Of a stretch of DNA of 64,000 nt, positions 14,274-28,635 are shown piece by piece. Position 1 is the stretch's first letter. Each line of letters starts with the position of its first letter. The notes beneath the pieces are model-generated. The model did not search any database and was not told where the DNA came from. It worked only from the letters and a program-made list of their open reading frames with translations. The stretch comes from Polydactylus sextarius (lineage: Eukaryota; Chordata; Actinopteri; Polynemidae): the NCBI GenBank assembly GCA_016801845.1, contig CM028910.1, positions 10,384,629-10,448,628 of the forward strand. Direction: 5' to 3'. Position numbers and translations under genes: made by a program.

Positions 14274-17200
14274 CGTGCCAGACTGATGTAATTACATTAT
14301 GATTACGAGCATTAAATGAAAGTGCAAATGACAAAACCACAATGGCCTGCAGCTATTCATATAATCCTGTAACACTTGAGTGATAACAGACACTGAGAGA
14401 CATAAAGATGATGAGAGTACATTGCGGTGAACGAAAGAAATGCATAGGAAGAAGTTATGATAGGGTCAAGGATAGATCAGCACATCTGTGTTAATAATCA
14501 ACCTATGAGTATTATCCTATCAAGAGAAATAAGGCTATAATAGCTGATTAAATCTGAGTTACGCAGTATATTAAATTATTAAATTTGTCTGCCAATGTGT
14601 TTGTTTACTAATGTGTTTATCTGTGTGAAACTATTCATAGAAATATACCTCTTCACAGGTGAATAGGAGTCATATTATCGGTGTGTAAAACAGCTTCCCT
14701 CCATTTACCTTTAGCAGGAAACCAAGTAATTTCACCCTTTACAATGTTAAGTGGCTGCAGAATGAGGACACACCATCATGCTGCAGCAGCAGTGTGTAGA
14801 GTTCTTCTGGGGATGGAACAACAAATAGACCCATCGAAATAAACAGCCTCGAGCAGGCACCGTTGCCTAGCTGTACCACTACGTGCTGGTTTAATGGCCC
14901 ACTCTTAAAATCCTTAACAGAGAGGTCCATTACTGGCTGGTGATGGCCACAGGAGGCAAAGAGAGATGCAGACTTGTTTATGCATAATCTTCACACAAAA
15001 ACACTGTGTTAGAGCCAAAAATCTGATCACATGTTCAAGGCACGTTTGACCTGTTCATTTGACGACTTTATCAGTGTTTAATCCCTCATTTCTGCCGAGT
15101 CACATGAAACACTGCATACACAGAATTATAACAGACACGGTGTATTTGCTTTAAGAGCTTAATCAGTTCATTAGGAAGGACAAGACACTGTTTACACCTG
15201 GGATTAAAAATGGCAGAGGATTTCATGTTCAAGTAAGAACAGATTTTTGAAACATTAAACACAAAATCAAACAGCGGGAGCAAAGTAGAACAAGTCTGTT
15301 AATGAAATAATAAAAACATTTAATGCAACATTATTGTGTTTGGAGAACTCAAAAGACTAGACACATGATTTAACAGTATTTTCTTCTGATTCACCACAGA
15401 GATGAAAGATGTATAAAATAAGAATAGATGAGTAAGTATTCAGCTACATCTAGATGGTATTAGTTTATCCCACATGACAAATTGTGAATCGGCTCATTCT
15501 AACATTACATGTTTATGATTTGACATTGTTACACTCAGTAAATATCCAAACCAAGCAGAAAAATATTCAAGATGTTTTGTGCATCATTTTCATCAGTGTT
15601 ATTATTTTATTCCACTAGAACCTTTACTGGTAGTTAAAATAAAATTTGCACATTTGAAAAATGGTTCAAGGTTGCACAGCACTTTTAATGACAGAGCAGA
15701 CCAGACCAGACCAGATCAGATCAGATCAGAACATCAGCAAGTTTACGTTGAAGCAAATGATCACGTAGCTGATCATAAAGTTCTTCAGCACACAACATTA
15801 CAATGAAATAATATATCTGCAATCCAGACGCATCACACAAATGAGTTAAGTTAAGTCTTGTTCAATCTTGTTTTATGACGAGCAGGATGGTGCAGATCCA
15901 GACGTCTGCTTCAAAGACAACATTCATGTTTAGTCATTTCAGGACACACACATATCAACATAAGGAGACAAGTACACACACAAGCTTTCCCGTCTAACAA
16001 GAGGTGTGAAGATACTTATTGACATAATGCAGTTCCTGACTGTACCATCATCAATCATCATCACCCTCCCCTTTGAAGTTTTGAGAATCAACAACAATGT
16101 CCTCACAATGACAGTTTCAGACTAAATCTGTCCACATAACCATAGACAAACACACACGCTATTTCTCCCTCGTTTCCATGGCGCCCCAATTGAGGTCAAC
16201 CAGTGTTTTTTTATGAGTTAGACATGTGTGCCTGGAATCAACAAACAGATGCTACCTTTCACATGTCGTCTCACATTTCTGTTAAAATGGGGCATTAGCA
16301 GAGCCACACAGTAATATGTGATACAAAAAGAGGAAAATAAATTAATTAATAAAACAACCAGCAGCCTCATATGATGTTACAACAACAATAAAGACTCACC
16401 GAAACAAAACATCACCACACACTCTCAAAGTGATCTCCACCGCTGGCATTTAATTTCACTGAAATCACTTTGTTATTGAATGGAAATTAAAAAATTATTT
16501 GGTTACAAGAAAAGCTTTGAGACTGTCGTCTTTTGACTGTCTTTTGATTCAAACTTAATAAACGAGACAAACAGCATCTATAAACCATTTTAATGAATCT
16601 CGGCAACAAAATGAATGATAACTAATTTCTGTACTGACGTTTGTCGCTAACAAAGATGCGATCAATGATGGGATTCCCTGTGGATGAGCTCAGTGAGGAG
16701 ACATGTCAGAAATGATTGTTTGTTATCTTGGCAGAGACCCAGTGATGGTGCTCCAACTATTAAGTGTTAATTTTTCATGTCACAACAAAACAGTGTATGA
16801 TTATTGTGTCGCAATGAAACTGATCAAGTCCTGATCTTGAAAAGTCCATGAGGCTGTAAAGGGTTAGGGTTAGACCCAAAACATCAACAATACTCAGTAT
16901 GAGGTGGAGTAAAATACAGTCAGCTCTTATGACAGTATTTTGCCGTGAACAGTGCTGTGGGTTTGTAATATTATCTCTGACAACAGTGAGGATGAAATGA
17001 GTGTTAGAGGAGAGAGTCGTTTGTTATCTTGTGCTCAGGATGCTACAGACAATCAGACAGACACTGCTGCCTCGAGGACCTCCTTTTTTTAGAATATGCT
17101 AATTTATGGTTAACCTTAGCCTAGTTCACTCCGCTCAGGAGGGTTATGCAACAGTGATGGCTGCTGTTTAGACTGAGGGAAGGCAAACTGATCCTAAATC

Positions 17201-18156
17201 AGTGTCATCTGGCCATTCCGCCCCAAAGCCTTGATCTCAGCAGCCAACGGGCTGTGTGTTTTTCCATAACCACACCAGCCAGCCGGTGTGGTCCTCGTCC
17301 TCCATCTCTGACCGTGGTCCAGAATGGAAAAGTGGAGGCAGTAAAAAGGCTAAATAAAGTACATGAGGATGTAAATGCACTCACATTTCGTGTTAGATGT
17401 CTTATCATGTCTTTAATGATTTTCATCACGAGATGTTTACCTTGGACAACATAGAATGATATCCAGGATGAACAACACGTGATACTTACAGCCGAACCTT
17501 TAATCATTAGTGTATAAGTCTATATAAGTTTAATTTTAATTTAGATAATTTTCTTGGCAAGTGTTAGATTAAAAATACCACTTTTAAATCGGTGTGGTTA
17601 ACTGAAACTGAAGACTAGAGACTAAAGGCACTGGGAAACAGATCATAGATAAATATAAAAATGATCTTTGTCTCATCTAACTCTCAGTAAGAAAAGTGTA
17701 TTTCTCAACTTGTGAAACTTTTTTTTTCTGACCATGTCACGTGACTTCAAAGACACACCTGTGCAGATGGAAAACAATGATCAGGAGCATAGATGAGTGT
17801 TTACATGTCACAGTGCTCTGGTTTCCCTCAGTGTAATCCAGCCCAACCCAACCAGCAAACAAGCTTCCCTGTGTTTCAGTAACTAGGACATGATGTTACC
17901 ACGCACAAACACATTAACAGGATACGCTAAAATCCTGCTGCTAGTGTGCGTGTAAATATACTTAGTGTCTCTTTCTACTGGTGCGAACGTGTAAATATCT
18001 GCGCCTGCATGTAAGTATGAACGATTCTCTCAAATGACAATCAGTGCAGAGTTAGTTGAATGGCAACGGTTATAATTAATATCATTAATCATCATTATTC
18101 CCACGGCAAAGCTTTTCAAAAGAAGCTTAGACCCTCCACAAAATCACAGCAGTTTG

Positions 18157-18192
<36 letters not shown>

Positions 18193-21100
18193 GCACATCC
18201 ACCTAAGCAGTAATGTAAGCTTCATACAGCCTACAGAAGGAAATATGGTTAAACGCAGCTCTAAACTTCAACTGTCATGGTGGTACTGGCACACATCCAC
18301 AAACTTCTCTCTGAAAGACAACCCCCCACCCCAGTATTACTCTGATTTTCTGAACAAAGCGGTGTGTACAGAGAGGAAGAGCTGCTCCACCCTCTGCTGT
18401 CAGTGCATATCATATACTTTGTATAATACAGTGAATGTGTGGCGGGAGCAAGAGGACAGCTTTTCACTGTGCCAAGTCATCCATTAACATCAATGGCATC
18501 AGGCAGCAACAAGGCTTAATAAAAAGCTTCCTGCCCTCAGCTGGAACAGAGAAACCTCCCTGTGAGACATTTGCCTTGATACTAGACAGCAACCAATACA
18601 AAGTCTCTGTGTACTAAGAAATACTAATGAGCTATTTAACAAATCGCAGTCATCTTCTTTCTCTACATTATTTTCTCCATAAACAGATCGATTCATTGCT
18701 TCTATTAAATGTTTTTGATTTTAAAAATTGGCTAAATTACGATACAATTTATTGTTTATCTTTGCATAAATTAAGAGACCATTAAGATGCCCCTTAATCA
18801 TTACTTGTGTAATAATAAAATTGAAAATTAAATTAAATTAATTAAATTAAAAATATTTGATAGAATATTTTTTAAATTAAAATATTTGATAGTGAATATA
18901 ATTATTACCATTTTAGAATATTATCGGACTGACTGGAAAGAGAACTGGTTTCAGTCTTGATTAGACAAAGACGTACAATCAGTAACTTTATGTGCTGGAC
19001 TTTCTTTGCACAAGTTGAACACAGCTATTTCCAAGAGAGAAGTTGAGATATTGTATTAGAGCCTCATGGTTTTATGCCTCAAACACAATCTCACCTTCTG
19101 TTCTGAGTCATAGTGTTGAATAATGACCATAAAAGTGTTTTTGCAGAACATTATGATTTAACACTGAATTTACCTTTGATATTTTGGATATAAAAAGCCA
19201 TTACTGTGTGAATTACTGTGTTATGAGCAAAACGGCTTTTTAGCAACAGCGATCTTTCACCACTAAAATCTAACCAGTTTGTCATTGTGTCGACGATTGT
19301 GCCAAACTTAAAGAAAGCTCCTTGAGCTGTTCATGAGATACAGAATTCATAAGAATGGAACAGATGTAAGCGTGGACAAACAGATGGAAAACGTGATGCC
19401 TGTGGCCACGACTGTCGTCGGCGTGAAGCCATAACAACAGAGCGAGCACCACTGATTTTGTTGTTGAGCTGTTAAACAGCACATTATACTCCAAACAGAC
19501 TTAGTTACCTATAATTTTCAGGCCTTTTCCACTGATTCAGAGCAGGAAACACTGCACACAAACAAACACACACACACACAGACTCTCTAACTCCAGTTGA
19601 CTTGTCTTGACTTGGTTCACCCAAACAACATCTCCTGAGGTTTTCTAAAGTGTCTCACAGGCAGACAACAGCCCATATACCAAACCAGCCAAGTCTAAGT
19701 TAAATCAATGTTACTTTACTATCTCTAATCCCAATCCCACTAGTCTTCTAGACTAACTGTCTGGATTATCAGGATAAGATGGCCTCAGATGTGAGGACAG
19801 GTGGAAGTCGAGACACCGTCTGTCTGTTTTTCTAGTTTGCTGCTTGTCTGTAACGTTCGTCACTGCTGCGCTTTAACATCAGGGTTTGAGAGATGCTGAT
19901 GACTACAGGGATATCATCTGTTATCTGAACAATTGTTTACATTTCTCTGCCGGTGAAAGGTGGACAAAATAAATCCTAATCTCTGATTAAAAAATGCAAA
20001 CATAATTGAAATGTCACACCTGCCATTATTCTGTATTTACCGCCTCCCTTCACTGTCTACATCCATTTATTTAACATTCAGACTGATGTTGGCTCAGCAG
20101 TTACAGAACTGGCAGCAGCTAATGACACCAGCCTGAACTTTGCTTCGTACAGAAGAGTCTGTGACAGTTGAATCTTCATTTTGCACCATTGATCTCACAG
20201 AACAGGTGAGTATGAAAGTTAAATTTTGAGAAACTCGACAGATGATTGGACTTTGAAATGTAAATTCAAAGTGAGGAAATGTAGAGAGAGTCTGTAGTGA
20301 AGAGGAGTCTGGCTGCTTAACCAAGTCCAGACAGAAAATTATTAGCACACACATGCATACGGCTCTAAAAGTCAATACAACAGCATCTCCTCTGTGTCAG
20401 AGATTTAAACATCAATGTTTGTGTTAATGTGAATGTCAATGTCAAACCTTCCAACAGTGTAACTCAACACGTGGATTAATCCAGAACACACATCAGGACA
20501 GGAGGGACAGAAATTAATATTTCTGTATTTTCACAGTTTCTATTAACATTTTCCCCTTGACACTAGCTAGTGGAAATGTTGCATTCATACCAGTGGATTG
20601 ATATGTCAAGAGCATGTGTGTGTGTGTGTGTGTGTGTGTGAATGTGTCCTATACTCCCAGTGGGAGGTTTTTCTGCTCCTGGGGAGACTGTCAGGGTCAA
20701 GAAGCAGCACCCTGTTCTCTGGGCGAAGCTAAAAACAGCTCAGTCCTCGAGGCAAAATTACACACAAACACATACACACTAACACAAGACTCAAACTCTT
20801 ATGCAATATCAGTATGTTTTTCATTTCTGAGCTCCCAGATCAAGACTGAGCTTAGCGATCCTTGCTGATCCTCAAAATGCAGTGAAAGCTGTCAGCCAAG
20901 TGAAAAAAGTTCCTTTTATGGACTGAGGAACAGTGGACAGGCGAGGAGGCGAGTGGAGTATGGTGGATAAGGAGTCGTGGGAGTGAAGTTAGTGATACGA
21001 AAAAACAGGGTGGTGATCAGCCTGACTCGTGTTACTGCTGAGAGCAGCATCTTCTGCTGCTGGTGGTTGTGACTCAGTGGAGGGTAATTTGTTCTAACTA

Positions 21101-21494
21101 CCGGAGGAACCTAGTTGCACGACAGCGTGTGTCACAACTGCACCAATCAATCTCATACCTGCACAGTGCAATCTACACAGCCACCTGCAGGGTGAACGAC
21201 ACCACAGAGCTCAAACACAAACAGATGCTCAGAATGCAAGAAGTTAAGAAAAAGGTCTTTCGCATTAATACTGCTCCTGATGATAACTACCTAAGTTCAG
21301 CAACAACAACAACAGCATGTCGAACATAAACAGAGGATGTTCTGCCATCATCCAGATGCTCTGTTAAACTGCTCTTATCTTAGACGCACTAGTGTTAGAC
21401 ATGCTACACCACCCAGACCTCTGCAGGCTAACATAAAAAAATATGCAATGTCATGTTTAGCTAAGCTAAGACATACTAATATACTATACTAATA

Positions 21495-21534
<40 letters not shown>

Positions 21535-24500
21535 CTTATACAGTTAGATACTCAGCTCTGTGAAGACTAAAACTATTGTCAAAATAACATGCAAAGACAG
21601 CCTTTGCCGTTAAAATATAAACCGCTGCGACCCAGGTAAATGAAAAATTACATAACACATTTTAAATTAAATTGAAATATCACTTTAGTTGTTTTCAATA
21701 AAATACAGTACAGTCACAGGTTTTCCTCTCCTGCTTAACAAATCCCAGGCTGTGCTATTAACCATGGAAATGTAAACAGAGTTGGATCTGAACTGTTTCC
21801 AAATATCTGAATCATTGTTTTTTTTTTTTTTTTTTTTAAACAAACTCTCTCTCCCTGTGTTTTCCACATGTTGACCATTTGCTTGTGTTGGTGAATGTCA
21901 TGGTGGTGGATCATGGCATGGTGATTTGCATAAAGAGACACAAAAATAACCAAAAATTATTTTCTGTAGCTACAGTTTACTGATGTCTTGAACTGGTCCA
22001 CCTAACTGTAGCATGTAAATGGGAAACACCGGGTCTTCTATTGTGTGGACCAGCGCTGTGTCTTCCTGTATGTTCAGTTGGGAGCAAACAGATGTGGGGT
22101 GTGAGGAGAGATGCAAACAAAGCCTGAAGGTGATGGAATGCACATCAACCAGTAGAGTATCCATATAAATGGACTCATTCTATGTCTCATTTGAAAATAT
22201 ATTGATATGCATTAAAAAGTCAATACACTGCACCGGTCTACACTGTTATTTATCACTCTACCTGCAGTGAGCTCCCTCTGTGTCATATGTTCAGACTGCA
22301 CTTCTGCCTGTGGGTCAAAGAGAAATCTCTTCAACACCGACCACGGGCCCTGATGAATAACCACTGACAAACACTACAGCAGCCTTGTCCTTTTGTGAAA
22401 TACAATGCAGTAAATAACACAGTCCACAGCTGCTGATATAGCTAGAAAAACTGTATAGAAACTGGACTTCCACAGAGTGTTGAGACATGGATGAAACATA
22501 TCTTACACCTCCAGTGCAAAGAAAGCAATAATCACAAGCTGATGGGATTTTGGATCAGAACATGTTACAATTCAGGAGAAACTCAATCTTATAGCTGTGA
22601 CACAAGACATCCGGGGACAGAGATATGAAAGAAAAGGAAAACTTGTACAGTACCTTTGTTTCAGTTTGTCTTCACTGTAGGGAAATCTATATGTTTTCCT
22701 CCACATCATTTCCTCCGAATGGCTGTACAAATCAGGACTTACTTTTCAGTGTAAGATGTATAAAGCTGACAGTTGCATCACTCTGTCTTAAATGTATATG
22801 CATACAATAGAGAAACACTGGTTATATGAGGTGATATCATCATGCCTATTTGATAAATGAAACTCACGTTACTACAATTCGTTCGGTGTGCATTCTCTGT
22901 AAATCATGGACAGAAAGATAAATATAACCGAGCAATCTGTCCTGTGGACCAGGCAGTGACTTCAGATAATGGAAAACTGCAGCTTTGATTTCTTAAGTTC
23001 ACTCTGCTCTGAAAATCCGCAGAAAATTCACCATCACATGAGGAAGGTGGAGAGTATTGCTTTCTACCAGGGTCAGAGAAACTCAATTTGCCAACTAAGC
23101 CCACACTGTTTAATGAATGAATACATTTTCTCACTGTTCAGACCCCATTAAACTTACATGAACCCTCCAGCATCTCCGTCCACTGTGAGCAGACTCAGAC
23201 TGTAAATAAGTGTCAGATCAGCCATTTTACTCTACTGTGAGTTTTTTTTTAAGATACTGCCTACACAAGTCTAAAATATTCACTGTCCCTACTATTAGAA
23301 AGTATAAGGAAACAGTTGTTTCAGTGTGTGAAAAATTAATTAGCTTCTACTAAACATCCAGCCTGAGAGGAAAAGCAAATAAGACACAAACAAAAAAGAG
23401 CTTTTGATGATATCTGCTCTATCTCTTGGGGCAACAACTGACCATTATTTTCATTATCGATAAATCATAAAACCATTTCCTGGGTTTATTGTTTCTGTGT
23501 TGTCTACTGGCACATACAATAACCAATAATACTAAGACACATAACCAAGGTCATGTCTTCAAATGTGTCACTTGGTCAGACTGTCAGTTCTCTTACACCC
23601 ACTTAGGATGATATTATTGCACAACTCTGGATATAGTATTTTATAGTATATTAGTATTACATTTTTTACAGAAAAAAGGAAAACAAGCCTGAGGTTTTGC
23701 GGCTTGAGAGAAACACAGGCTTTGACCCCTGTGGTTCATCATTTTGATTTTGATTTTCTAAAAGCTTATCTGGAGATCGTCTCGGCATCCAGCGGCTGGT
23801 ACACACTGTTCTGATCAGTCTAGTGCAGAGCTGACACACAGAGACAAAGAACCACATCAGGTTAAAGTTTCCACTTCACCTGAATTGCCTGTTTTTACTG
23901 ATTGTGGAGGGAAGAGTGGCAGACACCAACACATTCCCAAGGAAAACATGCAAAACACACTGAGGTGTGTATAGTGCCAGTGATCACCCTGAGGTACCAA
24001 TATCAGCTCTGCAGAGCTTCACTACTGATACCAAGCCAATACCAAACCTCACTTCTAATCTCCTCTGTAACAGAGCTGGTGTAATGACTGAAGCCTTGAG
24101 CAAGAGTCACATGCATGCTTTCTTTATTAAAAAAATAATCTCCACTAATTTCACGTGAGTAGTGTGAATAAGTCTGACAGCTTCATGCTTCTGTGTGACT
24201 GTGCACATGCTCCAGGTGCTGATTATGAAATAATAATAACCTTCACAGTAGGTAAAGTAACTGTCTTAATTGAAAACAGCAGGTCCTTGCTTTGTTCTCT
24301 CTCTGTGGGAAGTTCGGGCAGCATGACACTGCAGTCATACTGTGTAAAACTGAGCCAGAGTCTCGTTTACTGGCGCATACATAGTCTTTTACAACCGCAA
24401 ATTTATCACAGTAAAGAATGAAGAACAGATTCAATATATTTTTGCATCTCTCCTTCTCCTATATTTACACTTTTCCTCACAGATCTTCCCTGCAGGTATC

Positions 24501-27500
24501 GCTCAGAGAATGAAAAAACCTGGCCAAGCACAAGGACAGATAGCGAACACAACGCTCCTGCCATACTGTACTGTAGCACACATCCCCCACTTGCAGAAAA
24601 GGAATCAGCAGCAGCACTTAAGACGTGACTGAACTGCGTCACCATCTACGTTCAATAATATGACATCAAATAACCTGGCAAAGAGTTCGATGGTTTGCCC
24701 ACCAGGATACAAACTGATGCTGGCACAGAAAAAGCACAGAGGGACAGAGTGAGAGAAATGAGATAGACAGAGACCTTGCAGAAGGTATAATATGGAGGAA
24801 ACAGATGGATGCTGAATTACACAGGAGGCAAACACCCTTTGTGCTTCTGTCAGCGATTCTGACAGGCCACGTCTGAAGCAGAGAACGGAGCAAAACAGAG
24901 AGAGGGAGGACTGATGGATAGTGACAAATGAGTGGCTGAGCTGAGGGAATCACTCACAGAGGAGGAGAGGAGATGAATTGTATCTCGATCAGGGAGTAAG
25001 AGGAGAGGAGAGTAAGGGAAGGAGAGGAAAGAAGAGGAGGAGAGGGTAAAACTGAAGCCAAGGTTGAAGGTGAGAGAAGTTGAGTAAGTGTGGGTAGAGG
25101 ATAAGTGAGATTAAGGCTGTCGTGCGACTATAGCGACAAATTTCTACTGCCTGAGGATGAGAAGCTTTGAATGGGACTAAATGCTCAGACAGCTATTTAA
25201 CAGCCAGCTGTGACACCCACACAACGTTGCATTCACACATTCAGAGCAGCTGAGCTGAACGCCGCAGTCTGCAATTACACATACGCAGGATCTGACGTTA
25301 ACCAGGCTCTCATCTCTTTGACGTGTTACGTGAACATCCAACATCTTCAGGAGCCAATAAGAACAAGCTGAGCCTTTACAGTTGACAGTTCTACTAACTG
25401 TTACTTTCCAATGCCGAAATGTCAGTACACTGTCAGTGCAATTAACACAATCCCTGGATTAAACACTTTTCACATAAATAGCCTTTAATGGACAATCTTT
25501 TTAAGACCCCTCACTGACAGATGTTTCATGGGAGTCAGGGTGTGATCCACACTTAGCCCATCCTGCTGCAGGGATTCACTCAGAGGACACACACAATATT
25601 AGCAATAAAACGAGCGATAGGTTTACCTTCATAATAGCAGCACACATTCTGATAAAATCTTCCTACAAATAGCACAGTGTAAGGCTAATTAAGTCAAATA
25701 GAAACTATGACAGAAACTATGATTAAGCACTGCAGTGTCTGGTAACATCACTAGCTGGGAGCTGATGCGTTTGTATAATGTGTTTGTTGTTGATTTAACA
25801 GATGTTTGATAACATCACGACACTATGCTGTGGGCCTATTTAAGTTTAATAACCTGTAATGTCTGATTTAAATTGTGATTAAAAAACAAAAAAAAAAAAC
25901 ATAGAATTTTGGTGCAATGACTCTAACGCTAAATAATGTAATATTTCTTTCAAATACTGGCTGTTCAAGTAGTCAGACACAAACAACCACTGACTGATAT
26001 TACTGAGTTAAATGACACAAAATCCATTTTCACAGGATGACATTATGATGATGAATGATGATGATGGACTGGATGATTAGATTGACTTTTACTTCAATCT
26101 TTAGATGTCTTCAGTGAGCACCAAATGCTTCCCTTTGTAATATATGAAGGCAACGGCATATGAATGATCGGCATAAATGAAATATGTCCTGCCTCTGTAA
26201 TATTTAAAACCAACTCCACCTGCAGCATTAGCTTATTCAGAGATGAATAAAGCTCAGTTTAGATGAGGTAACAAGATTACAGATGGTGGTGTGTTAAATG
26301 GACTACTGCGTCTTTTAGTCCTCTCCTATCAAATGGAATCATAATACAAATCATATCATAGTATGAAGACTTATCCTATGTCGCTTTTATAGGCATCAAC
26401 CTGAATTCAACTGGCATCATGGACTCAGTAAAGGCTCTTTTTAACACTGTATATCTGGACCAGCAGTCTCTGTTACTCTCCCTCTCCAGTGAAGCCTGTG
26501 TTTTCCATAGCACGTGAATGTGCACCAACTGAGCAGGCACACACTTGTGAAATTATTCCAGGTGCACAAGACATGTGCCATCAAGCATGCTGGGGGAAAA
26601 AAGGCATCTAAAGCCAAAGGCAGCCTGCTTCCATTTCAGCGAAGCTCAACGTGTAACCCTCAAAGGAGAGCCATTTAATTCACGAGCCTGTTCTGTGTGG
26701 AGGTACTGAGCTCTTGTTAAAGTCAGCACTTTCCCCGTGAACCACAATGAAAACCACCAAACTGTGAGACACAATGAACACGACCAGTGAATGCAGCACA
26801 AATGATCTCTGTCACACTCAAGAGCCCAACACACGCCTACAGAGAAGCATACACGCATTTATATCCACCACCGTTAGGCTATATTAAACAATGCTAGATA
26901 CTAATACGCATCTCTATGCTGATGACACAGACTTTTATTATGATGTCCAGTCTGCTAGTCTCGCTATTAAACATCTGATACCTGCTTTATATTAATAAAT
27001 TAATTAAAAGCTGATAAAAACGAGTCCGTTAAAGCAAATATTCCAGCGACTTTAAACCAGCTACAGCTTTGAGATAAGGCTTGGTTTACAAGGTTTGGTT
27101 TACAAATTCTGAAGGTCGATCTTTCTATAATTAAAGGTTCATGCTGATGTCATCTACAAATATCGCTCTGTGCCCTAAACCTGACTTACAATAGCACTTT
27201 ATATAAAATGTGACTGTTGATGAAAGAAGGGATCAGTCTCGTCACAAAAACTTGACGTAATCAAACACAAAATAACCACAGAATTTAGCTTATTTTCATA
27301 TATGGTGCTACATCGTCCTGGAGTTATTTATCACAAATGTAAAAGAAGAGAAAAGAAACACGATTCAAGTCGACAATCCAAGCAACCACACCTCACCCAT
27401 GTCTCGTCACCGATACACACACAACAAATGCAGCCTGTGACACTAAGAGCCACAACACAGCAGTGACAAAGCAGCTAAATGCACAAAACTGTAAAAGGAG

Positions 27501-28635
27501 ACACCGTTCAAATCAATAATTATTGCTTTAGAAAACTATAATCGGGTCCAGGTTTAACCATGACCTCCACTGCCATTTGTCTTTTTTTTTACCAGGGACA
27601 TTTTGATACGCAACAGGAAGAAAAACACATGTACATTATAAAATTAATGACAACTGGTGTTGGTTGTTAGACTGTTATACAGAGAAACTTAAACATAATA
27701 CAAATAATAACACAATACCATAATTAATCTTATTAATGACACCTGTGCTTCTTCTCAAAACGTCTGCAATGAAAACACCCTGTTTCACTACTTCTAATGT
27801 GTCTTAGTCTCAATAAAAAAGACACAACCTTGAAATTTCAAATATAAAAGTCTTAAACGCTCAATTCTTTCAGGCCATGTTCAGAGACAAAATTTTGGAT
27901 TTTCTGGCTCCAATTACTGAGCTTTTATTCCCAAAAGTGAGGCTTTCATGGTCTTTGTGTTTGTTTGTTTTGTTTTTTTGGGGTTTTTTTTTTGTTTTGT
28001 TTTTTTTCTTCTTCTTTAGCCAGCTGGTGACAGATGGTGATAGTTTTTGGTGCAGTAAAATGATGGGGGGCCCAAGAGAAATATCCCACCCCAGGAGGAG
28101 GAGGAGGAGGAGGAGGAGGAGGAGGAGGAGGTACAAATCTTAGCTACAGCCCTGACCAGGTAACTGGGAAATATTCACATCTATATCATACTTTAAATGT
28201 ACCTGTCAAATATCTATGGTTACTCAGCTCCCATTGTTTTTTTTCGTTGTGTCACTGACTTGTCACGACTGTGCCTGATAAAATGATATATTACAACACA
28301 CAGTGTCCATGGTGCCCAACTTCACCTGCTCCTCTCATCCATCCAGCTAAGTTAGCTGCTAGCTTAGCTTGTCCGTTCCTTGCTAGCAGAGATGAGTCGG
28401 GACTTTTGGTCACAGCATCAATACACTTAACGAGGAAATGGATGAGGATAACGAAACACACATGTAAAACAGAAAGGGTTTATCTTGTAGCTGTCGACGT
28501 ACCCATGTCTGCGGCGTCCATCCCGTAGCTAACTCCAACGACCGTGTCCCCATCATCGGATGCTGCGGCCGCGGATAGCGGGCTCCCGTCCCTGGCCTCC
28601 GACAGCCCGACCGCTCCCTCGGCTGCTGCTTCCAT
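956..28635 (-). CDS. pip5k1c: Phosphatidylinositol-4-phosphate 5-kinase type I gamma, 3' end outside the window
   Basis: Makes PI(4,5)P2 from PI4P at the plasma membrane, focal adhesions and synapses. Coding exons in transcript order: 28503-28635, 10705-10736, 9823-9909, 9387-9517, 9155-9272, 6557-6709, 3361-3660, 2584-2792, 1302-1385, 956-1004. They total 1296 bases, 432 codons, and all junctions keep frame. Residues 1-55 are a variable N terminus; exon 2 is a 32-base microexon. The kinase core follows. Visible motifs are DLKGS (about 264-268), MDYSLL (326-331) and the catalytic GIIDIL (D410). The last exon ends at WKALVHDG, just before the activation loop, so the substrate-specificity loop and C-terminal tail lie left of base 1. 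I chose gamma over alpha because the segment after the MDYSLL motif (QAERERQ, SDEKRP, IDTDDTMGG) and LEHTWKALVHDG follow the gamma pattern. The start ATG opens a CpG-rich first exon. Intron 1 is 17.8 kb. Confidence 0.96.
6517..6544. repeat. CA/TG dinucleotide repeat
   Basis: On the pip5k1c sense strand a (TG)14 run begins about 13 nt after the donor of exon 6557-6709. Confidence 0.95.
7114..7146. repeat. Perfect short inverted repeat (hairpin) in pip5k1c intron
   Basis: Left arm AAGGTTGGTGTACGA, loop GCT, right arm its exact reverse complement: 15 bp arms without a mismatch, 33 bp in all. It sits in the intron between the exons at 9155-9272 and 6557-6709. Confidence 0.9.
9783..9819. repeat. 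TG/CA dinucleotide repeat at a splice donor
   Basis: On the pip5k1c sense strand this is a (CA)18 run starting 3 nt after the donor of exon 9823-9909. Confidence 0.95.
13242..13268. repeat. CA dinucleotide repeat
   Basis: About thirteen CA units in pip5k1c intron 1; a shorter TG run lies at about 13696-13717. Confidence 0.95.
14244..14270. repeat. AT dinucleotide repeat
   Basis: Thirteen TA units in pip5k1c intron 1; self-complementary and able to extrude a cruciform. Confidence 0.95.
15697..15730. repeat. Pentanucleotide repeat (C/T)CAGA
   Basis: Seven units, three CCAGA followed by three TCAGA after a first partial unit. The block-wise change of unit suggests two rounds of slippage. Confidence 0.85.
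18158..18189. repeat. CA dinucleotide repeat
   Basis: Sixteen CA units in pip5k1c intron 1. Confidence 0.95.
20615..20640. repeat. TG dinucleotide repeat
   Basis: Thirteen TG units in pip5k1c intron 1. Confidence 0.95.
21502..21530. repeat. TG dinucleotide repeat
   Basis: About fourteen TG units flanked by TA-rich sequence, pip5k1c intron 1. Confidence 0.95.
26900..26996 (+). mobile_element. Decayed LINE reverse-transcriptase fragment
   Basis: One plus-strand frame reads T-H-L-Y-A-D-D-T-D-F-Y followed by a helix-like stretch (SASLAIKHL) and then a stop. HLYADDT is the catalytic YADD block of vertebrate non-LTR retrotransposons. Stops on both sides show the copy is dead. It lies antisense to pip5k1c in its first intron. 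The clade cannot be assigned from so little. Confidence 0.6.
28093..28131. repeat. GGA trinucleotide microsatellite
   Basis: Thirteen AGG/GGA units in pip5k1c intron 1, about 370 bp from the first coding exon's donor. Purine-rich on the plus strand. Confidence 0.9.

Larger units (their letters stand above)
10737..28502 (-). other. Large first intron of pip5k1c
   Basis: 17.8 kb between the first coding exon and the 32-base microexon. It holds microsatellites, a pentanucleotide repeat, and a decayed reverse-transcriptase fragment near 26.9 kb. None of its reading frames shows a recognisable domain with matching splice sites. Enhancers are common in introns like this, but none can be read from sequence alone. 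Confidence 0.7.

Noticed and set aside
27870..28143. 88-codon frames on both strands with Leu or Arg runs
   Set aside because: Translations of the GGA repeat and neighbouring T/A runs; low complexity only.
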